The notes under the pieces were generated by a model. It was not told where the DNA came from. It searched no databases and saw only the letters and a program-made list of their open reading frames with translations. A DNA stretch of 64,000 nucleotides, taken from NCBI GenBank assembly GCA_020248265.1, contig JADCHX010000010.1:216612-280611 (forward strand), written 5' to 3'. Positions 53,753-62,782 of the stretch are shown piece by piece. Numbering within the stretch: the stretch's first letter is position 1; every line of letters begins with the position of its first letter. The position numbers and the translations under genes are program-made. This DNA is from Rhodocyclaceae bacterium (GTDB taxonomy: Bacteria; Pseudomonadota; Gammaproteobacteria; Burkholderiales; CAIKXV01).

Positions 53753-54394
53753 GTGAATCCGGCGAAGCGGCGCACGATTTTCGAGCGGTTCGCGCAGGCG
53801 AATCCGCATCCGAAGGGTGAACTCGACTGGAAGACGCCGTTCCAGTTACTGGTAGCGGTGATCCTCTCGGCGCAGGCAACCGATCGCAGCGTGAATCTCG
53901 CCACCGCGGCGCTGTTCCGCGACGCGCCCGGGCCGCGCGAAATGCTCGCGCTCGGGCAGGCGGGCATCGAAGGGTACATCCGCACCATCGGTCTGTTCCG
54001 TTCGAAGGCGAAGCATGTCGCGCAGACCTGTGCCATCCTCCTGGCTGACCACGGCGGCGAGGTCCCGGATGACCGCGAAGCCCTGGAACGGCTGCCCGGC
54101 GTGGGCCGCAAGACGGCCAACGTGATCCTCAACATCGCGTTCGGCCATCCGACGATCGCGGTCGACACTCACCTGTTCAGGCTGGGCAACCGGATCCCGC
54201 TCGCGCCGGGCAAGACAACGCTCGAGGTGGAGCGCCGGTTGCTGAAGGTCGTGCCGCCGGAATACCTGCAGCATGCGCACCACTGGCTGATCCTGCACGG
54301 TCGCTACGTGTGCAAGGCCGTGCGGCCCGATTGTCCGGGCTGCCTGATCAGAGACCTGTGCGAGTACCGGGGCAAGACGGTAGCCCCGGCATGA
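53753..54394 (+). CDS. nth: Endonuclease III
   Basis: A 213-residue DNA glycosylase/AP lyase for oxidised pyrimidines. Catalytic K120 lies in the helix-hairpin-helix LPGVGRKTANVIL, D138 in AVDTHLFRLGNR, and the [4Fe-4S] ligands C187, C194, C197 and C203 have the correct C-x6-C-x2-C-x5-C spacing (numbering matches the E. coli enzyme). The start is GTG. Its stop overlaps the next gene (ATGA). Confidence 0.96.
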   Translation: MNPAKRRTIFERFAQANPHPKGELDWKTPFQLLVAVILSAQATDRSVNLATAALFRDAPGPREMLALGQAGIEGYIRTIGLFRSKAKHVAQTCAILLADHGGEVPDDREALERLPGVGRKTANVILNIAFGHPTIAVDTHLFRLGNRIPLAPGKTTLEVERRLLKVVPPEYLQHAHHWLILHGRYVCKAVRPDCPGCLIRDLCEYRGKTVAPA

Positions 54395-54822
54395 GCCTGT
54401 TCCAGCCCACGCGCGACGAAGCGCGCGGTTTCCTCGCCGATGCATGGCGCAAGCACCGGGCGCGCGAGCCGCTGACGCCACTGGAGGCGATCACGGCCGA
54501 CATCATCGCCGAGCATCCGGAATACCACCCGCTGCTCGAAGCCGCACCGGCAGCCGATACGCGCGACTTCCTGCCGGAGGGCGGCAACGTCAATCCGTTC
54601 CTGCACCTGTACCTGCACCTCGCGCTCGCAGAGCAACTGTCGATCGACCAGCCGTCGGGCATCCTCGCCGCCTACCAGCGGGTGCTGGCACGGCATGGCG
54701 ACCCGATGGCCGCCCAGCATGCGCTGATCGAATGCCTTGCCGAGACCATGTGGCACGCGCAACGCGACAACGTGCCACCCGACGGCGACGCCTACCTGGA
54801 GTGCGTGCAGCGCAAGGCATGA
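54391..54822 (+). CDS. DUF1841 family protein (143 residues)
   Basis: Recognised as DUF1841 by MSLFQPTRDEAR at the start, the EHPEYHPLLE segment, NPFLHLYLHLALAEQLSIDQP with its clustered histidines, and ECLAETMWHAQR. The histidine spacing (H-LYLHLAL) suggests a metal or cofactor site, unproven. It is coupled to nth by ATGA, a frequent pairing in betaproteobacteria. Function unknown. Confidence 0.85.
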   Translation: MSLFQPTRDEARGFLADAWRKHRAREPLTPLEAITADIIAEHPEYHPLLEAAPAADTRDFLPEGGNVNPFLHLYLHLALAEQLSIDQPSGILAAYQRVLARHGDPMAAQHALIECLAETMWHAQRDNVPPDGDAYLECVQRKA

Positions 54823-54876
54823 CGGCACGGCACGCCCGGAGCGCCTCGCCGTGCGTGCCGGGAATGGACGGCCCTG

Positions 54877-55260
54877 CTACTGGCGAATGACTGCCAGCGT
54901 CCCCTTCTGCCGCGCGTAGAACGCGGCCAGGTCGCGGAAATCCTGCTCGGTCAGATTGCCGATCTGGCCGCTCATGATCGCGTTCTTGCGTGCGCCGGTG
55001 CGGTAGGACCTCAGCGCATGAACCAGGTAGTCTTCGTACTGGCCTGCAAGGCGCGGGAAGTTCGGCGCGATGCTGTTGCCGTCGGCGCCATGGCACGCCG
55101 CGCAGGGCTTGGACAGTTCGGCACCGCGCTGCGCGTTCTGCGCGATCGCCGGCGAGGCCAGGAATACGCAGGTCATGCCGGCCGAGAGTGCCAGACGCAG
55201 GGTGTTCGCGCCCAGGACGCGGACGGCTGATCGGATCGGGGTCATCGTGGTCATGCTCAT
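54877..55260 (-). CDS. Small class I cytochrome c (c553/c4-like), copy A
   Basis: A 127-residue periplasmic cytochrome. A signal peptide (TCVFLASPAIAQ, cleavage about 40) is followed by the heme site C53-x2-C56-H57 (PCAACHGADG) and SIAPNFPRLAGQYEDYL. A methionine axial ligand is probably in NAIMSGQ. Its ATG overlaps the stop of the cytochrome upstream (ATGA). Electron donor or acceptor unknown; a soluble donor to the cbb3 oxidase is possible. Confidence 0.9.
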   Translation of the reverse strand: MSMTTMTPIRSAVRVLGANTLRLALSAGMTCVFLASPAIAQNAQRGAELSKPCAACHGADGNSIAPNFPRLAGQYEDYLVHALRSYRTGARKNAIMSGQIGNLTEQDFRDLAAFYARQKGTLAVIRQ

Positions 55261-55625
55261 TTGCCGGAAGCCGTGGTTGCCCGCAGGCCGCCCTGCCCGT
55301 AGAACGCAGCCAGATCGGCCATGGCCTGGTCGGTCAGCGAAGAGGCAATCGCGCGCATGGTCGGGTGGCTGCGCTCGCCACTGCGATACGCCTGCAGCGC
55401 GGACACGATGTACTCCGGATACTGGTTGCCGATCTTCGGGAAATGGAAGACATCGGGGTAGGCATTACGCAGGCCGCCGATGCCGTGACAACCGGCACAC
55501 ATGGCTGCACGCTGTGCACCCACGCGTGCATCGCCGACGGGCGACTGGGCGGACACCGGAACCGCCGTCGTTCCAAGGAGGATGGCTGCAAGGCCGATGA
55601 AACTGCCGCTCACTGCATTCTTCAT
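55257..55625 (-). CDS. Small class I cytochrome c (c553/c4-like), copy B
   Basis: A 122-residue periplasmic cytochrome with a signal peptide (GLAAILLGTTAVPVSAQ) and heme site C43-x2-C46-H47 (MCAGCHGIGG), then FPKIGNQYPEYIVSAL. It resembles copy A over most of its length, so the pair looks like an old duplication or two halves of a diheme c4-type protein made separately. First gene of a two-gene operon; a promoter-like sequence lies 37-66 bases upstream. Confidence 0.9.
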   Translation of the reverse strand: MKNAVSGSFIGLAAILLGTTAVPVSAQSPVGDARVGAQRAAMCAGCHGIGGLRNAYPDVFHFPKIGNQYPEYIVSALQAYRSGERSHPTMRAIASSLTDQAMADLAAFYGQGGLRATTASGK

Positions 55626-55661
55626 CGATACACTGCTTTCTCGCACCGCAAAGTGGCACGG

Positions 55662-55691
55662 ACTGTAATGGAATCGGGTGGGGACGGTCAA
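55662..55691 (-). promoter_or_regulatory. Candidate sigma-70 promoter for the cytochrome c pair
   Basis: On the minus strand TTGACC (55691-55686), an 18-base spacer, then TACAGT (55667-55662). It matches five of six and four of six consensus positions and lies about 37 bases before the first cytochrome start. Moderate evidence only. Confidence 0.35.
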
Positions 55692-55848
55692 TCGAGCACG
55701 CGGCGATCCGGCGCCGGCCGGAGCCTCGACGCGGTTTGCCCGGACCTGCCGCTTGCCAGATAATCGGGCAGGGACGGATGCTGTGCGGGAGCTGCACTGC
55801 CTTGTCGCGGTGACGCCCTCCAACTCTCCCTCGGGACATCCGGACGCC

Positions 55849-57666
55849 GTGCCGCAGATTTTAACCGATTCGAACGCCCTGCCCCGCACGATCCTGCGCC
55901 TGTTGCCATTCATGCGCTGGCTGCCCGGCATCACTCGCCAGTCGGCCCGCGCCGACCTGCTCGCCGGGCTGACCGGCGCGGTGATCGTGCTGCCCCAGTG
56001 CGTGGCATTCGCAACCCTGGCGGGGATGCCTGTCGAGTACGGCCTCTATTGTGCGATGGTACCTGCAGTGATAGCTGCACTGTTCGGCTCGTCCTGGCAT
56101 CTGGTCTCGGGGCCGACCAACGCGATCTCGATCGTGCTGTTCGCTTCGCTCGCGCCGCTGGCGGAGCCGGGCAGCGCACGCTACGTCGAGCTGGCGCTGA
56201 CGGTGACCCTGCTGGTCGGCGCGATGCAACTGGCGATGGGCCTTGCACGCCTGGGCACGCTGGTGAACTTCATCTCGCATACGGTGATCGTCGGCTTCAT
56301 GGCCGCAGCGGCAGTGGTGATCATCGATGCCCAGCTCAAGACGTTCTTCGGGATCGACATCCCGCGCGGTGCCGGATTCTTCGAGACCTGGGGTGCGCTG
56401 TTGCTGCGTGTGGACGGGATCGATCTCCAGGTGACGCTGGTCAGCCTGGTCACCCTCGGCTGCGCGATTGCCTTGCGGCACTACGTACCACGATGGCCGT
56501 ACATGATCATCGCGATGGCGATCGGTGCACTGGCCGCGCTGGCCATCGATGCGGCCAGCGGCGGACGCTCGGGCATCACGACTGTGGGCGCGCTGCCCGC
56601 GTCCCTGCCGCCGCTGTCGCTGCCCGACCTGTCGACTGCGGCGATACGGGAGACCGGCGCGATCGCGCTCGCGATCACCATCCTCGCGCTGACCGAGGCG
56701 GTGTCGATCGCGCGCAGCATCGCCGTGCGCTCCGGCCAGCGCATCGACAGCACCCAGGAGTTCACCGGGCAGGGGCTGTCGAACATCGCCGGCGCGTTCT
56801 TCTCCAGCTACCCGTCCAGCGGCTCGTTCAACCGCAGCGGCGTGAACTACGACGCCGGCGCGCGCTCGCCTCTGGCCGCGGCCTCATCCGCCCTTTTCCT
56901 GCTGGCAATCCTGTTCGCCGTCGCGCCGCTCGCGGCATACCTGCCGCATGCGGCAATGGCGGCGGTGCTGATGGTCGTCGCCTGGGGACTGATCGACTTC
57001 AAGGGCATACGGCAGATCCTGCAGGCGAGCCGCACCGAATCGGCCGTGCTGGTACTGACCTTCCTGTCCGGCGTGCTCATCAGCCTCGAGTTCTGCATAC
57101 TCGCAGGCGTGATGCTGTCGCTGATGCTCTACCTGAACCGTACCTCCAAGCCGGCCCTGGTGCAGCTGGTGCCCGCTTCCGACGCGGATGGCACCCGGCG
57201 CTTCGTGCCGGTGTCAGCCTCGGCACCTCCGCCGGCCGGATGCCCCCAGCTGCTGGTGCTGCGTGTCGACGGGTCGCTCTTCTACGGTGCGGTCGAACAC
57301 GTACGCGACCGGTTGCTCGAGCTCACCGGCGCTGCCGGGCAACCGCGCAACCTGCTGCTGCTGGGCGACGGCATCAACCTGATGGATATCGCCGGGGCGC
57401 ACATGATCGAAGTCGAGGCGCACCGCCTCGCTGCCGCGGGCGGCGGCCTGTACCTGGCGGCGCTCAAGCCGACGGTGCGCGAGATGCTGGAACGCTCGGG
57501 CGCGCTGGCGGCACTGGGCGCCGGACATGTGTTCGAGCGCAAGGGCGACGCAATCGCGGCGATCCTCGCGCGGCGGAACACGGCCACCTGCGCGGCATGC
57601 ACCGGGTGTGCGTTCGACGAGTGCCGCCTGGCAGCGCCCGCCGCTCCGGCGCAGGACGCCCGATGA
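55849..57666 (+). CDS. SulP-family anion transporter with C-terminal cysteine cluster
   Basis: A roughly 605-residue SulP/SLC26 permease with STAS domain. The membrane domain starts LLPFMRWLPG..ARADLLAGLTGAVIVLPQ and contains SGPTNAISIVLFASL and YPSSGSFNRSGVN. The STAS domain has LRVDGSLFYGAVEHV and LLLLGDGINLMDIAG. An unusual tail after STAS has C581, C584, C587 and C592 (CAACTGCAFDEC), a metal- or cluster-binding pattern. I place the start at GTG 55849 by alignment with the next gene; GTG 55810 is an alternative and neither has a strong ribosome site. Substrate anion unknown. Confidence 0.85.
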   Translation: MPQILTDSNALPRTILRLLPFMRWLPGITRQSARADLLAGLTGAVIVLPQCVAFATLAGMPVEYGLYCAMVPAVIAALFGSSWHLVSGPTNAISIVLFASLAPLAEPGSARYVELALTVTLLVGAMQLAMGLARLGTLVNFISHTVIVGFMAAAAVVIIDAQLKTFFGIDIPRGAGFFETWGALLLRVDGIDLQVTLVSLVTLGCAIALRHYVPRWPYMIIAMAIGALAALAIDAASGGRSGITTVGALPASLPPLSLPDLSTAAIRETGAIALAITILALTEAVSIARSIAVRSGQRIDSTQEFTGQGLSNIAGAFFSSYPSSGSFNRSGVNYDAGARSPLAAASSALFLLAILFAVAPLAAYLPHAAMAAVLMVVAWGLIDFKGIRQILQASRTESAVLVLTFLSGVLISLEFCILAGVMLSLMLYLNRTSKPALVQLVPASDADGTRRFVPVSASAPPPAGCPQLLVLRVDGSLFYGAVEHVRDRLLELTGAAGQPRNLLLLGDGINLMDIAGAHMIEVEAHRLAAAGGGLYLAALKPTVREMLERSGALAALGAGHVFERKGDAIAAILARRNTATCAACTGCAFDECRLAAPAAPAQDAR

Positions 57667-59810
57667 AGCGGCTGCTGCCGTTCCTGCACTGGTGGCCGCT
57701 GCAGCGCAGTGCGCTGCGCGCGGACATCGTTGCCGGCATCAGCGTCGCACTGGTGCTGGTGCCGCAGTCGATGGCCTATGCCCAGCTGGCAGGCGTGCCC
57801 GCGTACTACGGTCTGTATGCCGGCTTCCTGCCGGTGATCGTTGCCGCGCTCTGGGGATCGTCCAGCCAGCTGGCGACCGGGCCTGCCGCAGTGTCTTCGA
57901 TCCTCACCGCATCGGCCCTTGCCCCGCTGGCCACCCTCGGATCGGAGCAGTTCGTGGCCCTCGCCATCCTGCTCGCCTTCATGGTGGGCGCGATCCAGCT
58001 CGTGCTCGCGCTGTGCCGGATGGGCAACGTGGTGAGCTTCCTGTCGCATCCGGTGATCCTCGGCTTCACCTCGGCGGCGGCCATCATCATAGGCCTGTCG
58101 CAGCTGAACAAGCTGCTCGGGTTGCCACTCGGCCGCAGCGATTTCTTCCTCGGCGACATCTGGCGCATGCTGCTCCAGCTCCCGGATGCCCACCTGCCCA
58201 GCCTGGCCATCGGCGTCGGGGCCATGGCCGTGATCTGGGGCTTCCGCCGCTGGTTGCCGCGCTGGCCCGGGGTGCTCGTGGCCGTCGCGCTCGGCACCGC
58301 GATCAGCTGGGCGATCGGCTTCGAGCGCAACGGCAGCGCACCGGTCGAAGCCTTCGGCGACCCGCACGTGCTGGCGATCGCCCGCGACTACCAGCAGGCG
58401 GCGGCACGGATTCGGGAACTCGATGCACGCATCGAGGGCCTGCGCGCGGCAGCGGCCCCCGCCCTGTCGCGCAGCGATGCGCTGACCCGCCGCCACGAGC
58501 TCGAACTGAAGCAGCTCGAACGCTCGGACGTGGAACGCGAGAACGCCCAGCGCCTGCGCGACCTGCGGCAACTGGCCTTCCACGCCACGATGGCACCGGA
58601 CGGATCGATCGCCACGCTCAACCCGTCCGGCAGCGTCAGCGGCGGCGAGGCGGGACGGCAGACCTGGCGCATCCGCGCCATCCGCGGCGGTACCGTGCAC
58701 CTGTCCGGCGGCGGGGAGGTCGTGGGCACGATCCCGCCCGGACTGCCGTCGCCCGCCCTGCCACAGTTTTCCTGGGAAGCCGTACGCTCGCTGCTCGGCG
58801 CCGCGCTCGTGATGGCGCTGATCGGATTCGTCGAAGCGGTGTCGATCGGCAAGGCGATGGCGGCGCGCACCCGGCAACGGATCGATGCCAACCAGGAACT
58901 CCTCGGACAGGGCCTTGCCAACATCGCGGGCAGCCTCACCCAGGCATTCCCGACCATGGGCTCGTTCTCGCGCTCGGCGGTGAACATCAGCGCCGGCGCA
59001 CGCACCGGGATGTCGAGCGTGGTGACCGGCTTGCTGATGCTGGTGACCCTGCTCGCGCTGACCCCGATGCTCTACCACCTGCCGCAGGCCGTGCTCGCGG
59101 CGGTGATCATGATGGCGATCACCAGCCTGATCGGCTTCAGGGCGATGAACCATGCCTGGCGCGCGCACCGGCACGACGGCATCGCGGCCTGGACGACCTT
59201 CTTTGCAGCGCTGCTGCTCGCGCCCGCGATCGACTACGGCGTGCTGCTGGGCGCCGCACTCGCGATCCTGCTCTACCTGTACCGCACGATGCGCCCGCGC
59301 ATGGCCGTTCTGGCGCGCCATCCGGACGGCACCCTGCGCGACGCACGGCTGCATGGCTTGCCGACCAGCCGGCAACTGGTGGTCCTGCGCTTCGACGGCT
59401 CTCTGTACTTCGCGAACGTCCCGTACTTCGAGGACAGCGTGCTGGAGGCAGTGGCCGCCGCGCCGGACGCGCGCGAGGTGCTGATCGTGGCCGATGGCAT
59501 CAACGCGATCGATGCCTCCGGGGTGGAGGTGCTGGAGCACCTGTCGGAGCGACTGGCGGCGAGCGGAGCAACCCTGTCGCTGTGCGGCGTCAAGCTGCAG
59601 GTGATGGAGGTGTTCGACCGCACCGGGCTGCGCGAGAAGATCGGCGCAGCCAACCTGTTCAGGACGTCCGGGCAGGCGATGGAGGCGATCGCGCAACGCA
59701 CGCCCGACCCCTCGATCGGTGCCCGACTCGAAACCGAAGGGTCACGGCCAGCTGCCGCGCCAGCTTCGGCAAGCCGATCACCCTCGACGGAAGGCACGCC
59801 ACCCCTATAA
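57663..59810 (+). CDS. SulP-family anion transporter with coiled-coil insertion
   Basis: A 715-residue SulP permease. Start MKRLLPFLHWWPLQ, VPQSMAYAQLAGVPAYYGLY, GPAAVSSILTAS and FPTMGSFSRSAVN are conserved. Between about residues 233 and 360 there is an extra soluble segment: a charged coiled coil (RIRELDARIEGLRAAAA; LELKQLERSDVERENAQRL) followed by a small beta-like unit (RIRAIRGGTVHLSGGG). This interrupts the transmembrane domain. The STAS domain (LRFDGSLYFANVPYFED; LIVADGINAIDASGVEVLE) follows. ATG overlaps the stop of the first SulP (ATGA), so the two are probably made together. Confidence 0.87.
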   Translation: MKRLLPFLHWWPLQRSALRADIVAGISVALVLVPQSMAYAQLAGVPAYYGLYAGFLPVIVAALWGSSSQLATGPAAVSSILTASALAPLATLGSEQFVALAILLAFMVGAIQLVLALCRMGNVVSFLSHPVILGFTSAAAIIIGLSQLNKLLGLPLGRSDFFLGDIWRMLLQLPDAHLPSLAIGVGAMAVIWGFRRWLPRWPGVLVAVALGTAISWAIGFERNGSAPVEAFGDPHVLAIARDYQQAAARIRELDARIEGLRAAAAPALSRSDALTRRHELELKQLERSDVERENAQRLRDLRQLAFHATMAPDGSIATLNPSGSVSGGEAGRQTWRIRAIRGGTVHLSGGGEVVGTIPPGLPSPALPQFSWEAVRSLLGAALVMALIGFVEAVSIGKAMAARTRQRIDANQELLGQGLANIAGSLTQAFPTMGSFSRSAVNISAGARTGMSSVVTGLLMLVTLLALTPMLYHLPQAVLAAVIMMAITSLIGFRAMNHAWRAHRHDGIAAWTTFFAALLLAPAIDYGVLLGAALAILLYLYRTMRPRMAVLARHPDGTLRDARLHGLPTSRQLVVLRFDGSLYFANVPYFEDSVLEAVAAAPDAREVLIVADGINAIDASGVEVLEHLSERLAASGATLSLCGVKLQVMEVFDRTGLREKIGAANLFRTSGQAMEAIAQRTPDPSIGARLETEGSRPAAAPASASRSPSTEGTPPL

Positions 59811-59922
59811 TCGCGCTCGGTCGGCGGTTCCGACCGGGCGGGCGCCTGCGCCAGGGCACTTGCGACACCGGCAGTACCCAGGACATTCAAGGCAGCCAGG
59901 GCAGGCGCCAGGGACGACGGCA

Positions 59923-60474
59923 ATGGGCTTCCGCCTCACCAGGATCTATACACGTACCGGCGACGGCGGAGACACCGGCCTTGGCGACGGCAGCAGGGTT
60001 GCAAAGGACGCGCCGCGGGTCGAGGTGCTCGGCGTGGTGGACGAACTCAACTGCGCGATCGGGCTGGTACTGGCCGAACCGGTGTCGGCCGAGGTACGCG
60101 AATGCCTGACCGCCGTGCAGCACGACCTGTTCGATCTCGGTGGCGAGATGAGCATACCGGGCTATACGGCAGTCACGGAGCGCCATGTGAGCCGGCTCGA
60201 AGAGGTGCTCGACCGGTTCAACGCCGACCTTGAACCACTGAAAGACTTCATCCTGCCGGGCGGATCGCGGGCGGCAGCGGCCTGCCACCTGGCGCGCACG
60301 CTTGCACGGCGAGCAGAACGGCGGATGGTGACACTGGTAGCGGCCGAGCCCGTCTCGCCGCTGGCTCAGCACTACCTCAACCGCCTGTCCGACCTGCTGT
60401 TCGTGATGTGCCGTGTCGTCAACCGCGATGCCGGGATTGCGGACGTGCTCTGGCAGAAGGGCCGCACACTCTGA
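59923..60474 (+). CDS. PduO-type cob(I)yrinic acid a,c-diamide adenosyltransferase
   Basis: A 183-residue ATP:cobalamin adenosyltransferase. The N-terminal ATP motif IYTRTGDGGDTGLGDG (8-23) and the C-terminal RLSDLLFVMCRVVNRD are intact, with RRAERRM in between. It makes adenosylcobalamin. No cobalamin riboswitch is evident in the 112 bases upstream. Start ATG 59923. Confidence 0.92.
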   Translation: MGFRLTRIYTRTGDGGDTGLGDGSRVAKDAPRVEVLGVVDELNCAIGLVLAEPVSAEVRECLTAVQHDLFDLGGEMSIPGYTAVTERHVSRLEEVLDRFNADLEPLKDFILPGGSRAAAACHLARTLARRAERRMVTLVAAEPVSPLAQHYLNRLSDLLFVMCRVVNRDAGIADVLWQKGRTL

Positions 60475-60487
60475 CGGCAGGCCACCG

Positions 60488-61333
60488 TCAATCGAGCTTG
60501 AATCCCCGCGCGCGGATGTATGCCCCGAAGTCGGCACGCTCAGGGACCGAGTACTGGCGGGCCTTGTCTTCCGACCAGCCGTAGAACGCGGCTACGCCAA
60601 GGTCGCGCACGCGCCGCTGGCGCCGGTATGGCTGGCGGCCATCGCGCCAGCGGTCATAGTCGTCCACTGCCGCGCGTGTCGCCGCTTCACCCTCGTCCCG
60701 ATAGCGGTCGGCATGGACGGTGAGCTTCAGCGGCAGCCGCGGACTCACCTGCGCCACGGCACCCGGCCAGCCGACCGCGAGGCCGGCTACCGGAAACACC
60801 CGCTCGGGCAATCCGAGGAAGGTACTCACCGCCTCGGCGCGGTTGCGGATCTGGCTGATGGGACAGCAGCCCAGCCCGGCCGCCTCGGCCGCGACGATGA
60901 ACGAGCCGAGCACGAGGCTGGCGTCGACTGCTGCATTGAAGAACCAGTCGAGGTGGTCGTTGGCGAACGGTACGCCTCGCCACTCGCCGATCTGGCGCTG
61001 CCGCCGGTGGTTGCCGCAGAACACCAGCAACGCGGGGGCGGCGGCGATCCATGCATCCGGCGCCGTGAGGGCGGCCAGCCCTGCCTTGCGTTGCGGATCG
61101 GTGACCACCACGATGTCGCGGCTCTGCATGTCGCTCTTGCTGGGCGAGGACAGCGCGATCGCCGCCAGCGTGCGCAGCATGCCTTCCGGCAGGGGCCGAT
61201 CTGCCCAGTCGCGCATCGAGGCGTGCGCGGCCATGCGGACATGGCCTTCGTTCGCGAAGCCCGTATCGAGGTCGCCCGCGTCCTGGAACCGTTCTGCGAG
61301 CAGCCGGGCCAGTTCGTGTTCCGGATCAGTCAT
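60488..61333 (-). CDS. NfsA-like oxygen-insensitive nitroreductase
   Basis: A 281-residue FMN reductase of the nitroreductase family. Recognisable parts: FMN-binding SSPSKSDMQSRDIVVV, GLGCCPISQIRN, and AGLAVGWPG. The C-terminal third is an Arg-rich segment with DYDRWRDGRQ, typical of NfsA-like proteins. It lies convergent with the adenosyltransferase and downstream of thrC. Reaction (quinone, nitro or flavin reduction) not decided. Confidence 0.85.
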   Translation of the reverse strand: MTDPEHELARLLAERFQDAGDLDTGFANEGHVRMAAHASMRDWADRPLPEGMLRTLAAIALSSPSKSDMQSRDIVVVTDPQRKAGLAALTAPDAWIAAAPALLVFCGNHRRQRQIGEWRGVPFANDHLDWFFNAAVDASLVLGSFIVAAEAAGLGCCPISQIRNRAEAVSTFLGLPERVFPVAGLAVGWPGAVAQVSPRLPLKLTVHADRYRDEGEAATRAAVDDYDRWRDGRQPYRRQRRVRDLGVAAFYGWSEDKARQYSVPERADFGAYIRARGFKLD

Positions 61334-61366
61334 GGTCCATGTTCCCGTTCACGGCCTGCCTGCCGG

Positions 61367-62779
61367 TCAGTCGGCGCAGCGCGCCTCGATATAGCGTTTC
61401 ACGGCGACGGTATCGGCATCCATCACCTCGAAGCGCAGCGGAGCGGACTCCAGCGCATCGAACCCGGATGGGCGCGACGGCGGACGGCCGAGCGCCTCGA
61501 TGATCGTCGCTTCGAATTTCACGGGCAGCGCGGTTTCCAGGCACACCACAGTCTCGCCCGGCTCGCGCAGTTCGAGTGCAACCTTGATGCCATCGGCGGT
61601 ATGGGTATCGACGATGCGTCCGCTGCCTTCGAACGTGCTGCGGATCGTGCGCAGGCGGTCTGCATGGGTGCTGTGCCCGGATACGAAACCGGTCTGCGCC
61701 ACCTTCGCGAACTCGCCGGAGGCAGCGAGGTCGAACGCGCCACGCTCGTCTATTTCGCGCCACAGGGCCCGCACGCGTGAACCGTCGCCGCCGACCAGGT
61801 CGTACACATAGCGCTCGAAATTCGAGGCCTTCGATATGTCCATCGACGGGCTGGACGTCTGCCGCGTCTCCCGCGAGCTGCGCGGACGGTAGGTGCCCGT
61901 CCGGAAGAACTCGTCGAGCACGTTGTTCTCGTTGGTAGCAAGGATCAGCCGGTGCACCGGCAGCCCCATCCGGCGCGCCACATGCCCAGCGCAGATGTTG
62001 CCGAAATTGCCGGAGGGCACGCAGAAGGAAACGGTCTCGTCGTCGGAACGGGTCGCGGCGAAGTAGCCCTTGAAGTAATAGACGACCTGGGCCACCAGCC
62101 GCGCCCAGTTGATCGAATTCACCGTGCCGATCCGGTAGCGTGCCTTGAACGCGAGGTCTGCGCTGACCGCCTTGACGATGTCCTGGCAATCGTCGAACAC
62201 CCCGCGGATCGCGATGTTGTGGATGTTCGGATCCATCAGCGAGAACATCTGTGCCGTCTGGAACGGACTCATCGCGCCGTGGGGCGACAGCATGAACACC
62301 CGGATGCCGCGCTTGCCGCGCATCGCGTACTCGGCGGCCGAGCCGGTATCGCCGGACGTGGCACCGAGGATGTTCAGCGACTCCCCGCGCTCGGCGAGCA
62401 CGAACTCGAAGAGATTGCCGAGCAACTGCATCGCGACGTCCTTGAACGCGAGCGTCGGCCCGTTGGACAGCTGCAGCAGGTGCAGGCCGGACTGCAGTTC
62501 GATCAACGGGGTCACCGCATCGGATCCGAATACCTCCGCCCGATAGGTCCGCTCGACGATCGAGCGCAGCGCGGTCGGCGGGATGTCGTCGATGAACAGC
62601 GACAGGATCTCGAACGCGAGGCTGGGGTAGTCGAGCCCGCGCCACCGTGCGAGCGTCGCACGGTCGACCTGCGGGCAGGACTCCGGCATCGCGAGGCCGC
62701 CATCGGGTGCGAGCCCCTCCAGCAGGATCTCGCGGAAACTCGCCGGCGCCATCCCGCCGCGGGTACTGAGGTAACGCAC
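61367..62779 (-). CDS. thrC: Threonine synthase
   Basis: A 470-residue PLP enzyme converting O-phosphohomoserine to threonine. PLP lysine K113 lies in TLAFKDVAMQLLG; GATSGDTGSAAEYA binds phosphate; CVPSGNFGNICAG is also conserved. Start is GTG directly behind the hom stop (3 bases between), so hom and thrC are an operon. Complete. Confidence 0.95.
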   Translation of the reverse strand: MRYLSTRGGMAPASFREILLEGLAPDGGLAMPESCPQVDRATLARWRGLDYPSLAFEILSLFIDDIPPTALRSIVERTYRAEVFGSDAVTPLIELQSGLHLLQLSNGPTLAFKDVAMQLLGNLFEFVLAERGESLNILGATSGDTGSAAEYAMRGKRGIRVFMLSPHGAMSPFQTAQMFSLMDPNIHNIAIRGVFDDCQDIVKAVSADLAFKARYRIGTVNSINWARLVAQVVYYFKGYFAATRSDDETVSFCVPSGNFGNICAGHVARRMGLPVHRLILATNENNVLDEFFRTGTYRPRSSRETRQTSSPSMDISKASNFERYVYDLVGGDGSRVRALWREIDERGAFDLAASGEFAKVAQTGFVSGHSTHADRLRTIRSTFEGSGRIVDTHTADGIKVALELREPGETVVCLETALPVKFEATIIEALGRPPSRPSGFDALESAPLRFEVMDADTVAVKRYIEARCAD

Positions 62780-62782
62780 GGC

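Noticed and set aside
55653..55668. Sigma-54-like TGGCAC-GGACT-GTAAT on the plus strand before the first SulP
   Set aside because: The -24 half is perfect but the -12 TTGC element is missing.
57282..59696. 804-codon open frame on the minus strand across the SulP genes
   Set aside because: Antisense to two intact SulP transporters; composition (His, Gln, Arg) is that of a shadow frame.
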